Source: Flammeovirga aprica JL-4
GTDB taxonomy: Bacteria > Bacteroidota > Bacteroidia > Cytophagales > Flammeovirgaceae
DNA length: 64,000 nucleotides
NCBI RefSeq assembly: GCF_012844305.1
Contig: NZ_JABANE010000054.1
Span: forward strand, 1-64,000
Direction: 5' to 3'
This document shows positions 43,761 to 53,082 of the stretch, piece by piece. The position numbers and the translations under genes are program-made. The notes beneath the pieces were generated by a model. The model was given only the letters and a program-made list of their open reading frames with translations, ran no database searches and had not been told where the DNA came from. Every line of letters starts with the position of its first letter. Within the stretch, counting starts at the first letter, position 1.

Positions 43761-46700
43761 TTAGAAGCCTAAGTTTAAACCGAATGTAATGGTTCTTGGA
43801 ACAGGGTAAGTGGCTCTGTCCAGACCGATTGAAGTACCGTATCCACCCACTTCAGGATCATAGCCTGTGTATTTTGTGAAAGTGTAAAGGTTCTGACCAC
43901 TTGCATAAACTCTCAATGAGTTGATTTTTGCACGCTCCAAAATACTTTGAGGGAAGCTGTAACCAATTTGTACATTTGAAATTCTCAAGAAAGAGGCATC
44001 CTCTACATATCGGCTTGAAATACGAGTATTCTGTGAATCATCATCTACCATTCTTGCATTTCTTGGGTCATTTGTAGATCCTTCACCTGTCCAACGGTTT
44101 AGTCTTTCTTTGGCCGTGTTCCAGTATGCTCTTGAACTTAATTGGTAATAGCCAGGACCATTGTAGACCTCAATACCATATACACCATTAAGCAAGAAGC
44201 TGAAATCAATCCCTTTATAAGAAACACCACCATGGATTGCGTAAGTGATTTCAGGTATTGGGCTTCCTATAAAGTCATAATCATACTCTCCATTGCCATC
44301 TGCATCTCTATAGCGAATATCCCCTGGCTTCACATTGGCCGGCACACTTTCGAAGTTGGCATAATAAGCATCAATTTCTGCTTGATTTTGGAATAAACCT
44401 TCTGCTACCAAACCGTAGAAGTTAGAGATCGGTCTGCCTACCACAGTTCTATTCACAAATCCTGAACTTCTAAACTCACCATCATCAATCTGAGAAGCTG
44501 AACCTAAACTCACCACTCTGTTTTGGATTGTAGTGAAGTTACCGCCAATTGAATATTTAAGATTGTCGTTTATATAGTCTTCCCATTTCAATACAATCTC
44601 AATACCTTTGTTTTCCATCTCACCAGTATTTTGCCAAGGTGCATTTTCAAGTCCTGTCTGCCCTGGAACCGGAGGAGTCAGCAACATATCCGTTGTATTC
44701 TTGATGTAGTATTCAGCACTACCTGATAATCTTCCTTCCAAAATTCCGAACTCCACACCAACGTTTGTTGATTCTACTGTTTCCCATTTCACCTCATCAT
44801 TGCCTAAGCCTTGGAATGCTGAACCACTGACTACAGAACTCGGGTAACCCAATACATAATTCAAACCTGCTGTTGCCACTGTGGACTGAGTGTAAGCAGG
44901 GATCGCTGCTTGATTACCAATTTGTCCCCAACCAGCTCTCAACTTTAAATGACTTAGCCAATCAGTCGACTTCAAGAAGTTCTCTTCATTCAATCTCCAA
45001 CCTGCGGAGAACGAAGGGAAATATCCCCATTTGTGTTTCGAACCGAATTTAGAAGAACCGTCTGCTCTGAAGTTTGCAGTCAGAAGGTATTTCTCTCCAT
45101 AAGAATAATTCAATCTACCTAAATAAGAAATCTGTCTATTTTCAAAGAAAGAACCGTACGTTTGTGCTTGGTGACTATTTCTTGAATTGTCCACCACTCT
45201 GTTGTCTTCATTGTCTGAAGGAAAATCAGAAGTTGTCAAACCGTACCATTCTTGTTTCTCATCATAATATTCAGTACCTGCCAATGCATCAAAACTATGA
45301 TTTCCGATTTTGTGATTATAGTTCAATGTATTGGACCAAACCACCGTTTGTGCTCGGTTATTCCCTTTGAATAAACTATTGATGTCATTTCTATCGGTGT
45401 TGGAAACAAAATAAATAGGATTGTAATCCTGGTCTTCATCAAATGAGAAATTCGTTCCCAAGTTCGTTTTGAAAGTTAATCCTTTCAGTAACGAAAGATC
45501 TGCATACACATTGGCTAAAACTCTGAAAGACTCGCCTGTATCAAAAGTATTATCCACAGCTGCCACCGGGTTTCTCACTTGATTATTTGAAGCGGCGTAT
45601 GTTCCATCTTCATTATAAACAGGTGTTGTAGGTTCCATATTCAACGGTGTGATCAGTAAGTTGTTCCACTCATCTCCTTCCAATATAGTAGACTGATTAG
45701 AGCGGGTAAGTGTGATGTTTTCTCCTACTTTCAAGAACTTGGTCATTTTGTGTTCAGAGTTTACTCTCAATGAAAGTCTGTCATAATTGGTTTTCTTGAT
45801 GACCCCTTCTTGAGAGAAGTACTGACCACTGATAAAGAAAGTACTGACATCGTTGCCACTGGTAAAAGAAAGGTCATAATTCTGAATAGGAGCATTTGTC
45901 CTAGAGATTTCACTCAACCAATCTGTTCCTTCTCCCAAAGCTTCCGGATTAGGATAAAGAGGCGCTTTTCCCGATGCCAGCATAGCTTCATTATTCAGCA
46001 TGGCCCACTCACTAGCATTCGTCAGGCGAGGCGTGTTACCAAAATTCTGAAAACCTGTATACACCCCAAAATTGATGCTTTTGTGTCCGTCTTCGCCTTT
46101 TTTGGTAGTAATAATAACAACACCATTGGCACCTCTCGAACCATAAATAGCAGAAGCTGAGGCATCTTTTAATACTTGAAGGGACTCAATATCCTTTGAG
46201 TTAATATGTGAAATATCATCCAGCATCATTCCGTCCACCACATACAAAGGAGAGGTATTGTTGAGAGAGCCTAAACCTCGGATGGAGATATTGGGAGAAG
46301 AACCTGGAGTACCGGACCCTTGCGTAACAGTGACACCAGCCATCTGTCCTTGCAATGCCTGCCCCACTGTGGCCACATCTCTTTTCACTAGTTCGTCCGC
46401 TTCTACTGTAGAAACAGCACCTGTTACATCGGTTTTCTTCTGGTAACCGTAACCAATCACAACCACTTCGTCTAGTTGTTCTAAGTCTTCTTGCAAAGTG
46501 ACATCCAGGGTATTTGAGCTACCCACGGGAATTACAACCTCCTCATAACCTACATAAGTAAACTTAAGGTTAGTGTTTTCTCCGGCAATTTCAATTTTAA
46601 AAACGCCGTCGATGTTTGTGATTGTACCATTTCTGGTGCCGTCAATAACCACATTGACGCCAGGAAGAGGGGCTTTAGTTTGTTGATCTGTTACTTTTCC

Positions 46701-46838
46701 TGAAATGATTCTGTTTTGCGCAAAAGATTGCGCAGGAAGATATAGCAGCAAAAATAAAAATGCACAAGTTGAAGTGAGTACGTCTTTTCTTGTTTCATTC
46801 CATTTTCCGCTATATACTGAGTATAGCTTTTTGTTCAT
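43761..46838 (-). CDS. SusC/RagA-family TonB-linked transporter (locus 2)
   Basis: 1025 residues. A long signal region ends QSFAQ (about 41). A carboxypeptidase-regulatory-like domain (GKVTDQQTKAPLPGVNVVID), the LDEVVVIGYGYQKKTDVTGA stretch, a plug (SIRGLGSLNNTSPLYVVDGM, VLKDASASAIYGSRGANGVV) and a beta-barrel ending TITFGLNLGF follow. It imports oligosaccharides, by context probably beta-glucan fragments. First gene of susC-susD-surface protein. The upstream region carries the same LacI-type operator and promoter spacing as the large GH9 gene. Confidence 0.95.
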   Translation of the reverse strand: MNKKLYSVYSGKWNETRKDVLTSTCAFLFLLLYLPAQSFAQNRIISGKVTDQQTKAPLPGVNVVIDGTRNGTITNIDGVFKIEIAGENTNLKFTYVGYEEVVIPVGSSNTLDVTLQEDLEQLDEVVVIGYGYQKKTDVTGAVSTVEADELVKRDVATVGQALQGQMAGVTVTQGSGTPGSSPNISIRGLGSLNNTSPLYVVDGMMLDDISHINSKDIESLQVLKDASASAIYGSRGANGVVIITTKKGEDGHKSINFGVYTGFQNFGNTPRLTNASEWAMLNNEAMLASGKAPLYPNPEALGEGTDWLSEISRTNAPIQNYDLSFTSGNDVSTFFISGQYFSQEGVIKKTNYDRLSLRVNSEHKMTKFLKVGENITLTRSNQSTILEGDEWNNLLITPLNMEPTTPVYNEDGTYAASNNQVRNPVAAVDNTFDTGESFRVLANVYADLSLLKGLTFKTNLGTNFSFDEDQDYNPIYFVSNTDRNDINSLFKGNNRAQTVVWSNTLNYNHKIGNHSFDALAGTEYYDEKQEWYGLTTSDFPSDNEDNRVVDNSRNSHQAQTYGSFFENRQISYLGRLNYSYGEKYLLTANFRADGSSKFGSKHKWGYFPSFSAGWRLNEENFLKSTDWLSHLKLRAGWGQIGNQAAIPAYTQSTVATAGLNYVLGYPSSVVSGSAFQGLGNDEVKWETVESTNVGVEFGILEGRLSGSAEYYIKNTTDMLLTPPVPGQTGLENAPWQNTGEMENKGIEIVLKWEDYINDNLKYSIGGNFTTIQNRVVSLGSASQIDDGEFRSSGFVNRTVVGRPISNFYGLVAEGLFQNQAEIDAYYANFESVPANVKPGDIRYRDADGNGEYDYDFIGSPIPEITYAIHGGVSYKGIDFSFLLNGVYGIEVYNGPGYYQLSSRAYWNTAKERLNRWTGEGSTNDPRNARMVDDDSQNTRISSRYVEDASFLRISNVQIGYSFPQSILERAKINSLRVYASGQNLYTFTKYTGYDPEVGGYGTSIGLDRATYPVPRTITFGLNLGF

Positions 46839-46878
46839 TTGAATAGAGAATATTTAATATTTATTTACTGAAGTTGAA

Positions 46879-46941
46879 GTAAATGTAGAAGGTACATTTT
46901 AATTATGCAAGCGTTTGCATTAATAATTTTCAGAAATGCAA
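46879..46941 (-). promoter_or_regulatory. LacI-type operator and promoter of locus 2 susC
   Basis: TGCAA-GCGT-TTGCA at 46906-46919 is identical to the site before the large GH9 gene. A TGCAA half-site lies 31 bases further upstream (46937-46941), at the same distance as the second site at 35.0 kb. On the minus strand the operator's TTG is followed after exactly 20 bases by TACATTTA (46880-46887), matching the layout before GH9. The start codon is 41 bases further. Confidence 0.78.
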
Positions 46942-47154
46942 TAAGAGTAAGTGGTTATTTTAGTAAGGAAATAGATTATTGAAAACTAGGGATTAGGTAT
47001 TTTTTAGTTACTAAAGCAGTGTTTCACTATACAAACAAAATACATAAAATACTGATTTACTTTATTTTAAACCTTAATTATTTCAATTTAACTTATTGCA
47101 TTGCACAAATAAAAAGGAGCTGTTTTTCTATTTTGAGGCTTCGAGTAAAAAAAT

Positions 47155-47183
47155 CAATGCAACAAATGGGAAATGTTGCATTG
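47155..47183. repeat. Perfect inverted repeat
   Basis: CAATGCAACA (47155-47164) and TGTTGCATTG (47174-47183) are perfect 10-base arms around 9 bases. It lies between the locus 2 susC promoter and the caspase-like gene. It could be a REP relic or a protein-binding site. Confidence 0.5.
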
Positions 47184-47212
47184 TTATTCTAAAAAGTATG
47201 TGGTTGTGTGTT

Positions 47213-47250
47213 GTGGTTCAGCGGACGTTGCAATGCAACATCCCTACAAC
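47213..47250. repeat. REP-like palindrome, exact copy of 25506-25543
   Basis: 38 bases identical to 25506-25543, including the core GGACGTTGCAATGCAACATCC (47223-47243). Flanking sequence differs, so the unit itself has been copied. Confidence 0.8.
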
Positions 47251-47473
47251 TATAGGTAAATCGGATTCTATCAAAATTGAAAGGTGAACATAAAAAGGTT
47301 ACGTGTAACTATTAAAAAGTGATTTTACGAATATCATATTCAATATTTGTGTTACATATTTTTTATTTAAAATCGTTCTGTTTTTGATAACATAGTTTAA
47401 AATAGATTATTAATTATTGTTTCAAATTGAAAATTGTCCAACTTTGTTGCATCGAAAAACTATAATATATAAC

Positions 47474-49222
47474 ATGAGTAAATTACAGTTTACCCTTATC
47501 CATCTGATAATATTAAGCATTTCTTTTTTAAGTAGTTGTGGTGGAGAAAAACCTTCAAGCAACGAAAACACATTATCTAGAGCATTAAATGTAAAATCTC
47601 ATTCTTTGAAAAGTAAAAAGTATGCACTTCTAATTGGTACTGATAAATACCCAAATGGAGGAAATGAATGGATTAACCTAAATAACCCAATAAATGATGT
47701 CAACGAAATTGGAAAAATTCTAAAAGATAAGTATGATTATCAAACCAATATATTAAAAAACCCTTCAAAGGATGATATCTTAAATGAGATCAGGAAATAC
47801 AGAAAAACATTTTCAGATTCTGATTCTTTAAGTCGATTATTAATTTATATAGCCGGGCATGGAGATTATGATCCTAATGAATTTGATGATGGCTTTTTAG
47901 TTACAACAGACTCTAAACCAAAAGCATTAGATCCCAATAGAAATAATTACATTCCCTATGCAACACTAAGTAGAAATATCAATACTTTACCTACCAAACA
48001 AATTATGGTAATTCTAGATGTTTGTTTTGGTGGTTCATTTGATCAAAAACTGCCTAAGCTTAAAGGTAAAATTAGTGAGCACAACTTAGATGCAAAGTAC
48101 TTTCTAGCTAAACAAAAACAATATGTTTCAAGAGTAGTAATCACTTCAGGTCGTATGGAAGAAGTTAGCGATGGTGTAGCAGGACAACATTCACCTTTTG
48201 CAAAAGCTTTTATCAAAACATTGATTGACTTTTCTACCAAAAAAGATCCTTGGATTAGTAGTAAAGATTTGTTCAGTGCTATTGGAAAATCGGACAAACA
48301 ACTCAACCCTTATTACAGTTACTTTGGAAACCATAACTTACAAGGTGAGTTTGTTTTCTCAACATTAAAAACAAAAAACAACTCAGAAATTAAAACTACT
48401 CCAAAAAAGAATTCTGTTAATGATGATAAAAGTGGGGGTAGATATGATATAGGTTTTGGAGTTACTTTTATTTCTTCTTTTGATGTACCTCAAGATTATG
48501 AAGAAATCTCTACTTTAAAATATACTATCACAGGTGATTTTGACGGAAATCAACAGAAAGACTCTTTAACTTATGAGGTATATGATCTAGATAAGCAACA
48601 GCAATTCAAAGATCTAGCAATAAAGGGTAATGATACATTACGTATCGATCATAAAGATGTATTACTCTATATATATGGCTCAAATGAAAATATTGGACAA
48701 GCTGAGTTAAAAAGAGGGGAACGTCAAAATGGTCTTTTTCATTTTCGAAATCTAGGAGATCTTGATGGTGATGGAGGTGATGAAGTAGGTTATGTGATTG
48801 ATTGGTTTCAAGCTTCTGTTATCAACAGATATTATGTCATTTCCTACAAAAATGGTAGATGGGAAGAGCTTTATTCTTTTAGAATACATCCCTTATTTAA
48901 TTTTTATTCCCACCCCGACAAAGCTGAAGGAATCCCTGTTGATGATCCTTTCCTTCTTTCTATTGGAAAGAATAAAATTAAAATAGCAAACTATGACATC
49001 AGCAGTGATGATGCCATTTATGACAAAGTAAAAGAAGTTAAACTTGGTAAAGGCATCAAATTACCTTCAAGATTTCACATTATTCAGAAAGGTGACACTT
49101 ACTTCAGTTTATCGAAAAATTATGAAATCGAACTTGAAACTTTACAACGATTTAATCATCATAAAGAATTAAGAATTGGAGACTTCGTTTATTTAGTCAA
49201 TCCACAATGGACGGTAGAATAA
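47474..49222 (+). CDS. Caspase-like (C14) lipoprotein with C-terminal LysM domain
   Basis: 582 residues from the ATG at 47474, chosen because it gives a good lipoprotein signal (ILSISFLSSC, Cys22); a longer frame starts at 47417. The caspase-like p20 fold spans about 45-300, with YALLIGTDKYP, the catalytic histidine in IAGHGDYD (His129) and cysteine in ILDVCFGGSF (Cys184). A beta-rich region (about 325-520) includes a calcium-type DLDGDGGDEVGY motif. A LysM domain ends the protein (about 533-582; FHIIQKGDTYFSLSKNYEIE), suggesting binding to peptidoglycan or another GlcNAc polymer. It is encoded alone between two glycan loci. A regulatory or defence-type protease is possible; its substrate is unknown. 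Confidence 0.85.
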   Translation: MSKLQFTLIHLIILSISFLSSCGGEKPSSNENTLSRALNVKSHSLKSKKYALLIGTDKYPNGGNEWINLNNPINDVNEIGKILKDKYDYQTNILKNPSKDDILNEIRKYRKTFSDSDSLSRLLIYIAGHGDYDPNEFDDGFLVTTDSKPKALDPNRNNYIPYATLSRNINTLPTKQIMVILDVCFGGSFDQKLPKLKGKISEHNLDAKYFLAKQKQYVSRVVITSGRMEEVSDGVAGQHSPFAKAFIKTLIDFSTKKDPWISSKDLFSAIGKSDKQLNPYYSYFGNHNLQGEFVFSTLKTKNNSEIKTTPKKNSVNDDKSGGRYDIGFGVTFISSFDVPQDYEEISTLKYTITGDFDGNQQKDSLTYEVYDLDKQQQFKDLAIKGNDTLRIDHKDVLLYIYGSNENIGQAELKRGERQNGLFHFRNLGDLDGDGGDEVGYVIDWFQASVINRYYVISYKNGRWEELYSFRIHPLFNFYSHPDKAEGIPVDDPFLLSIGKNKIKIANYDISSDDAIYDKVKEVKLGKGIKLPSRFHIIQKGDTYFSLSKNYEIELETLQRFNHHKELRIGDFVYLVNPQWTVE

Positions 49223-49458
49223 CACTTCTAAAGTTCTATATTTTTATTTTGATAAGAAAAATAATTCACACTGTACTCAATAAAGTGGTTTTATGGTAGT
49301 TGCTTGTATGTTGCAATATTACGCACCTTCAAAGTTTTGGGTAAAAAACTTTCTAAGCCTATCTTTTGTATTGATACCATTTTAAAATGTGCACATGAAC
49401 CACAACACGAACTTTTTGTCTTTCATCACTCTTAATTCATCATTCCCAAAAATTATTG
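49223..49458. other. Intergenic region with partial repeat arm
   Basis: No gene. GAACCACAACACGAAC (49398-49413) and a TCATCACTCTTAATTCATCA arm (from 49424) resemble parts of the TTAAG-type elements, but the other arm is missing. Confidence 0.45.
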
Positions 49459-49503
49459 AAAAAAAAAAAGTGAACAACCAATACAAATCAGCTGTTCACT
49501 TTT
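49459..49503 (-). terminator. Intrinsic terminator of the locus 3 SusC/D operon
   Basis: AAAGTGAACA (49467-49476) pairs with TGTTCACTTT (49493-49502). On the minus strand the stem is followed by a long T-run. It is about 100 bases beyond the last gene of the operon. Confidence 0.8.
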
Positions 49504-49600
49504 ATGGATTTAAAGGCTAAGAAGGCTATCTTCCAATTTTCAGAGGATAGACAGTCGATTACTGCACCCTTCTTAACTTTCCTCTACTTATATCTAAACC

Positions 49601-51217
49601 TTATTCAGGTCTGTCATCATACTCTTCAATACTTAAGTCCTTCAGGTAATGTGATCCCACTGCACCTAATTGAATAATGAAATAAGAAACAAGGTTATCG
49701 TCTGTTGTTTTGTCATAGACAAATTCATAACTCTCCCATTGATTTATTACTTTCCCTGATACACCAGCACTATAGAAAGTAGTTTCTGGGATATTCCACC
49801 ATTGTGGTTCAAAAGCAATTAGTTTAAAACCTGCTGTTGCTTCTTCTGACCAAAGCTTAAACTTAACTTTATACTTTTTACCTTTTGCTGTTGCAAATCG
49901 GCTGTCGATACCATTCAATTGAAGCGGTCCCTCTGTTTTCTTCAAATAAATTACTTGGTCACTTGAACCGTCAGGGTTTGCTCTTAACTCTACAGTGATA
50001 TTTTCTGAGTTGTTATTCAAAGTATTTTGATCAATCACATATCCGCCACCTGTTTCAACTGAAGGTACGTGTGCTTCTAAAAGTACTTTAGTATGCATTT
50101 TTACTGTTTTTGTAAAACCTGCACTTGCTCTTCCGTCTGTTGCTTCTAAACCTCCTGCGTATGTCACAATAACTTCGTCGTTACTGTAAATAGTTTCAGC
50201 TAATTTGATATCGATTTCAGCAAAGTTATCTGCATTTCTTAAGACAGATGAAATTGTTGCTGGAGAACCGTTTAATGTTACAGTGAAGGCATCTTTACCA
50301 GCTGCTGCTGTAAATGAATTAAAGAATCCGTTAAACGCTAACTTGATCGTTTGATCTTCTAATTCCTCTACATCACCTGATATCTCAAATGGTTTTGTGG
50401 AAGGAGTTACAACAATTTTTGAAGGTAAATTGAAGAACTTAGAAGTTTGAGGCAAGTTTGGATCCTCTCTCTTAGAAGTAAGGTTCACCGTCAAGTTACC
50501 CAACTTGCTTGTAGTGTATAATACTTCTTGGTCGATGTATTCTTCACCTCCGATTTTCCATAAACGAGCATCAGGCTCACCTTTTGTTGTGATATCAACG
50601 AATCTCAATTTCTCACCAAATTCAATTTCATGAGTCACTGTAGAGTCCAATATGTTCTCTAACTTTTCACCATTCTCTCTATAGATTTCCATTTCTACGG
50701 TAATCGTATCATATACTTTAATGTAGAAATCTCTATCCATCACCCATAAACCATTTTCGTATACTGATTCCATTGTATCAAGACCTGCAAAAGATACAGA
50801 ATCTCTAAATGTGTTGTAAAGGTTTACAATAAAAATAGAATCTTCACCTGCTTCAGTTAATCCTGATGCTTCATTGAATAGAACTTTTACCGTTTTATCT
50901 GCAGAAAATGTCTCTCCTTCATTAATAATAAATGGAGCATAATCTTTTACAGTATTCTCAATCGTTCCTCCTAAGAAATTGGCATTTGTTGGAATCGTCC
51001 AGCCATGATCCACAGTTCCTTGTGATAAATCTGAAAATGCAACAAAAGTATTTAAACCTACTTTCATTGTATCACCATAATTGAAGTTTGTGTTTGACTT
51101 ACTCGTATACCACATTGCATCCGAGAACTCATTTGGTACTTCATACTCTTTATTGTTACATGCATTTAAGCAGAGCAATAAAGTAAGCGCACTAAATATA
51201 TATTGTAATGTTTTCAT
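49601..51217 (-). CDS. Surface lipoprotein of locus 3, probable glycan-binding
   Basis: 538 residues. Lipobox CLNAC gives Cys20. N-terminal part begins YEVPNEFSDAMWYTSKSNTN and includes PKD-like strands (about 45-270). A middle domain (about 290-385) with LAFNGFFNSFTAAAGKDAFT and NDEVIVTYAGGLEATDGRAS resembles SwmB/Ig-like bacterial surface repeats. The C-terminal domain (about 390-530; QVIYLKKTEGPLQLNGIDSR, WESYEFVYDKTTDDN, SYFIIQLGAVGSHYLKDLSI) has the jelly-roll look of carbohydrate-binding modules. Third gene after susC and susD (69-base gap), the usual place for a surface glycan-binding protein. No enzymatic motif. Confidence 0.78.
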   Translation of the reverse strand: MKTLQYIFSALTLLLCLNACNNKEYEVPNEFSDAMWYTSKSNTNFNYGDTMKVGLNTFVAFSDLSQGTVDHGWTIPTNANFLGGTIENTVKDYAPFIINEGETFSADKTVKVLFNEASGLTEAGEDSIFIVNLYNTFRDSVSFAGLDTMESVYENGLWVMDRDFYIKVYDTITVEMEIYRENGEKLENILDSTVTHEIEFGEKLRFVDITTKGEPDARLWKIGGEEYIDQEVLYTTSKLGNLTVNLTSKREDPNLPQTSKFFNLPSKIVVTPSTKPFEISGDVEELEDQTIKLAFNGFFNSFTAAAGKDAFTVTLNGSPATISSVLRNADNFAEIDIKLAETIYSNDEVIVTYAGGLEATDGRASAGFTKTVKMHTKVLLEAHVPSVETGGGYVIDQNTLNNNSENITVELRANPDGSSDQVIYLKKTEGPLQLNGIDSRFATAKGKKYKVKFKLWSEEATAGFKLIAFEPQWWNIPETTFYSAGVSGKVINQWESYEFVYDKTTDDNLVSYFIIQLGAVGSHYLKDLSIEEYDDRPE

Positions 51218-51286
51218 TTATTTCAAAAGTTGATAGTGAATGAGTACACAGACCGCCCGGAAGCAATATCTGTGTACTTATTTCTA

Positions 51287-53068
51287 TTAATTAAAATATG
51301 GGTTTGCTGCAGTTTCCACACTTGGAATTGGCATATAGTCATGCAAGCTTGGAACGTAGTTCTGAACTGAAGTTTCAAATTCGCTTCTATTCAAATGAAC
51401 TCTGTCATCTCCAATATCACCATTATACAATACCGAAGCCCAAACTGTTTTGTTCTCAGGTGTTACAAACTTGTCTACGTGATACATACGGTCAGCAAGT
51501 TCTTTGAAACGGTCTCCAATAATACCCCATCTTCTTAAATCCATCCAACGGATTGAGTGTCCTTCCACTGATAGTTCTAATGGACGTTCGATGTACATTA
51601 AATGATCCATTAATTCTCTTGCTGTGTAAGATTTCTCATTGTGTTGAGATGCCGCGTATTCACTTGTAGAAGAAGGACCAATAAGTTCTAATGCCGAACG
51701 GTAACGTACTTTGTTGATATACTTTAATGCTTCATTTACGCCAGCCTCATCAGCGCCACCTTTGATCAACGTTTCAGCATACATTAAGTAAACATCTGCT
51801 AAACGAATCACTGTAACATTTAATCCTGAACGAGCAATGTTATCATCACCAAGTTCAGTAGTACGTGTTTCGAATCTAGAATACTTTTTGAAATAAGCTT
51901 GTTTCTGGTTGAAAAGTTTATTTCCATAAGACCAAGGAGCATTTTGATAGTAATCATCAATATCATTATCAATCATCACAATCGAATTTGAAGTTCTCAA
52001 AGAGAAAGGTCTTAATTGAGAATTACCATCCTCATCGATATAATAGTTTCTGTTGTCTGTAGGGTCCAATGGGTCATTTCTATATGCCATTGTTAACCAG
52101 AATGCAGGTTGAATAGTGCCCCATCCACCAAAGTTTTGAGTAACGAAACCTCTTACAATATCATTTGAAGTAGAAGCATCATCATTTACATTAAACTCTG
52201 TGTTGAAATTACTTGAGTAATTGATCTCAAGAATTGTTTCTGAGTTGAATTCAGTATCCTCTCTAAAGTTATCAAGGAAATCAGAAGTTAAATCATAACC
52301 GTAGTTTTCAATTACATCTTTAAAATACTCTCCTGCAGTGATGTAATCACCTTCATACAAGTAACTTTTTCCTAAAACTGCTGCTGCCGCACCTGCTGTC
52401 ACTCTACCAACGTCTTTTGATTCCCATTCAATTGGTAAGTTTTTCTTCGCGAACTCAAAATCTGCTCTGAAGAACTCTCTCATTTCAGCTGGATCAGTTG
52501 GTGGCTGATAGAAATCTTGCTCTGCTGTAGGAACAAAATCAAATTTCACTACTTTTCCTTCGTTGAAAGTATTGTAAGCATAGAAGTGGAATAATCCTCT
52601 GAAGAAACGTGCTTGTGCTAAGATCGCACGATGCGTATCATCTTCTTCTAAAACTACTTCTTCTCCTAAAAGATCTAACTCTTCCTCTTCAGGATACACC
52701 TTATAATAGTTGATAATTGCTTGATTTGCTCTGAAGATACCTTTATACAAACGAGACCACTTGTCAGCAATTGTTGAAGTTGCTGAGTTAAATGTTTTAT
52801 GGTAAAATTGATCGTTAATCAAAGGGAATTGTTGTGTTCCTGGAAAACACATGTCATCACGTCTTGACTCGTTTACAATATTCAAAAGAGACTTTTCTTT
52901 GAATGTACTGTAAACCGCCGTTAAGCTTGAATTCAATTGCTCAGGCGTGCTGCCGAAGTCATCTGAATTGAGTGAGTTAGGATTTTTTTCTTCCAAGAAG
53001 CTATTACATGACAAAACCGAAGTTGCCAATAAGCCACCTAAGATAATTTTATATAATTTATTTTTCAT
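51287..53068 (-). CDS. SusD/RagB-family glycan-binding lipoprotein (locus 3)
   Basis: 593 residues, longer than the two other SusD proteins here. Lipobox SVLSC gives Cys21. Landmarks: FLEEKNPNSLNSDDFGSTPE and LNSSLTAVYSTF, the core ILAQARFFRGLFHFYAYNTF, the repeat region VTAGAAAAVLGKSYLYEGDY, and ERPLELSVEGHSIRWMDLRR with YMPIPSVETAANPYFN at the end. It pairs with the SusC gene 14 bases upstream. Confidence 0.94.
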   Translation of the reverse strand: MKNKLYKIILGGLLATSVLSCNSFLEEKNPNSLNSDDFGSTPEQLNSSLTAVYSTFKEKSLLNIVNESRRDDMCFPGTQQFPLINDQFYHKTFNSATSTIADKWSRLYKGIFRANQAIINYYKVYPEEEELDLLGEEVVLEEDDTHRAILAQARFFRGLFHFYAYNTFNEGKVVKFDFVPTAEQDFYQPPTDPAEMREFFRADFEFAKKNLPIEWESKDVGRVTAGAAAAVLGKSYLYEGDYITAGEYFKDVIENYGYDLTSDFLDNFREDTEFNSETILEINYSSNFNTEFNVNDDASTSNDIVRGFVTQNFGGWGTIQPAFWLTMAYRNDPLDPTDNRNYYIDEDGNSQLRPFSLRTSNSIVMIDNDIDDYYQNAPWSYGNKLFNQKQAYFKKYSRFETRTTELGDDNIARSGLNVTVIRLADVYLMYAETLIKGGADEAGVNEALKYINKVRYRSALELIGPSSTSEYAASQHNEKSYTARELMDHLMYIERPLELSVEGHSIRWMDLRRWGIIGDRFKELADRMYHVDKFVTPENKTVWASVLYNGDIGDDRVHLNRSEFETSVQNYVPSLHDYMPIPSVETAANPYFN

Positions 53069-53082
53069 TGTCTTAATACTGA

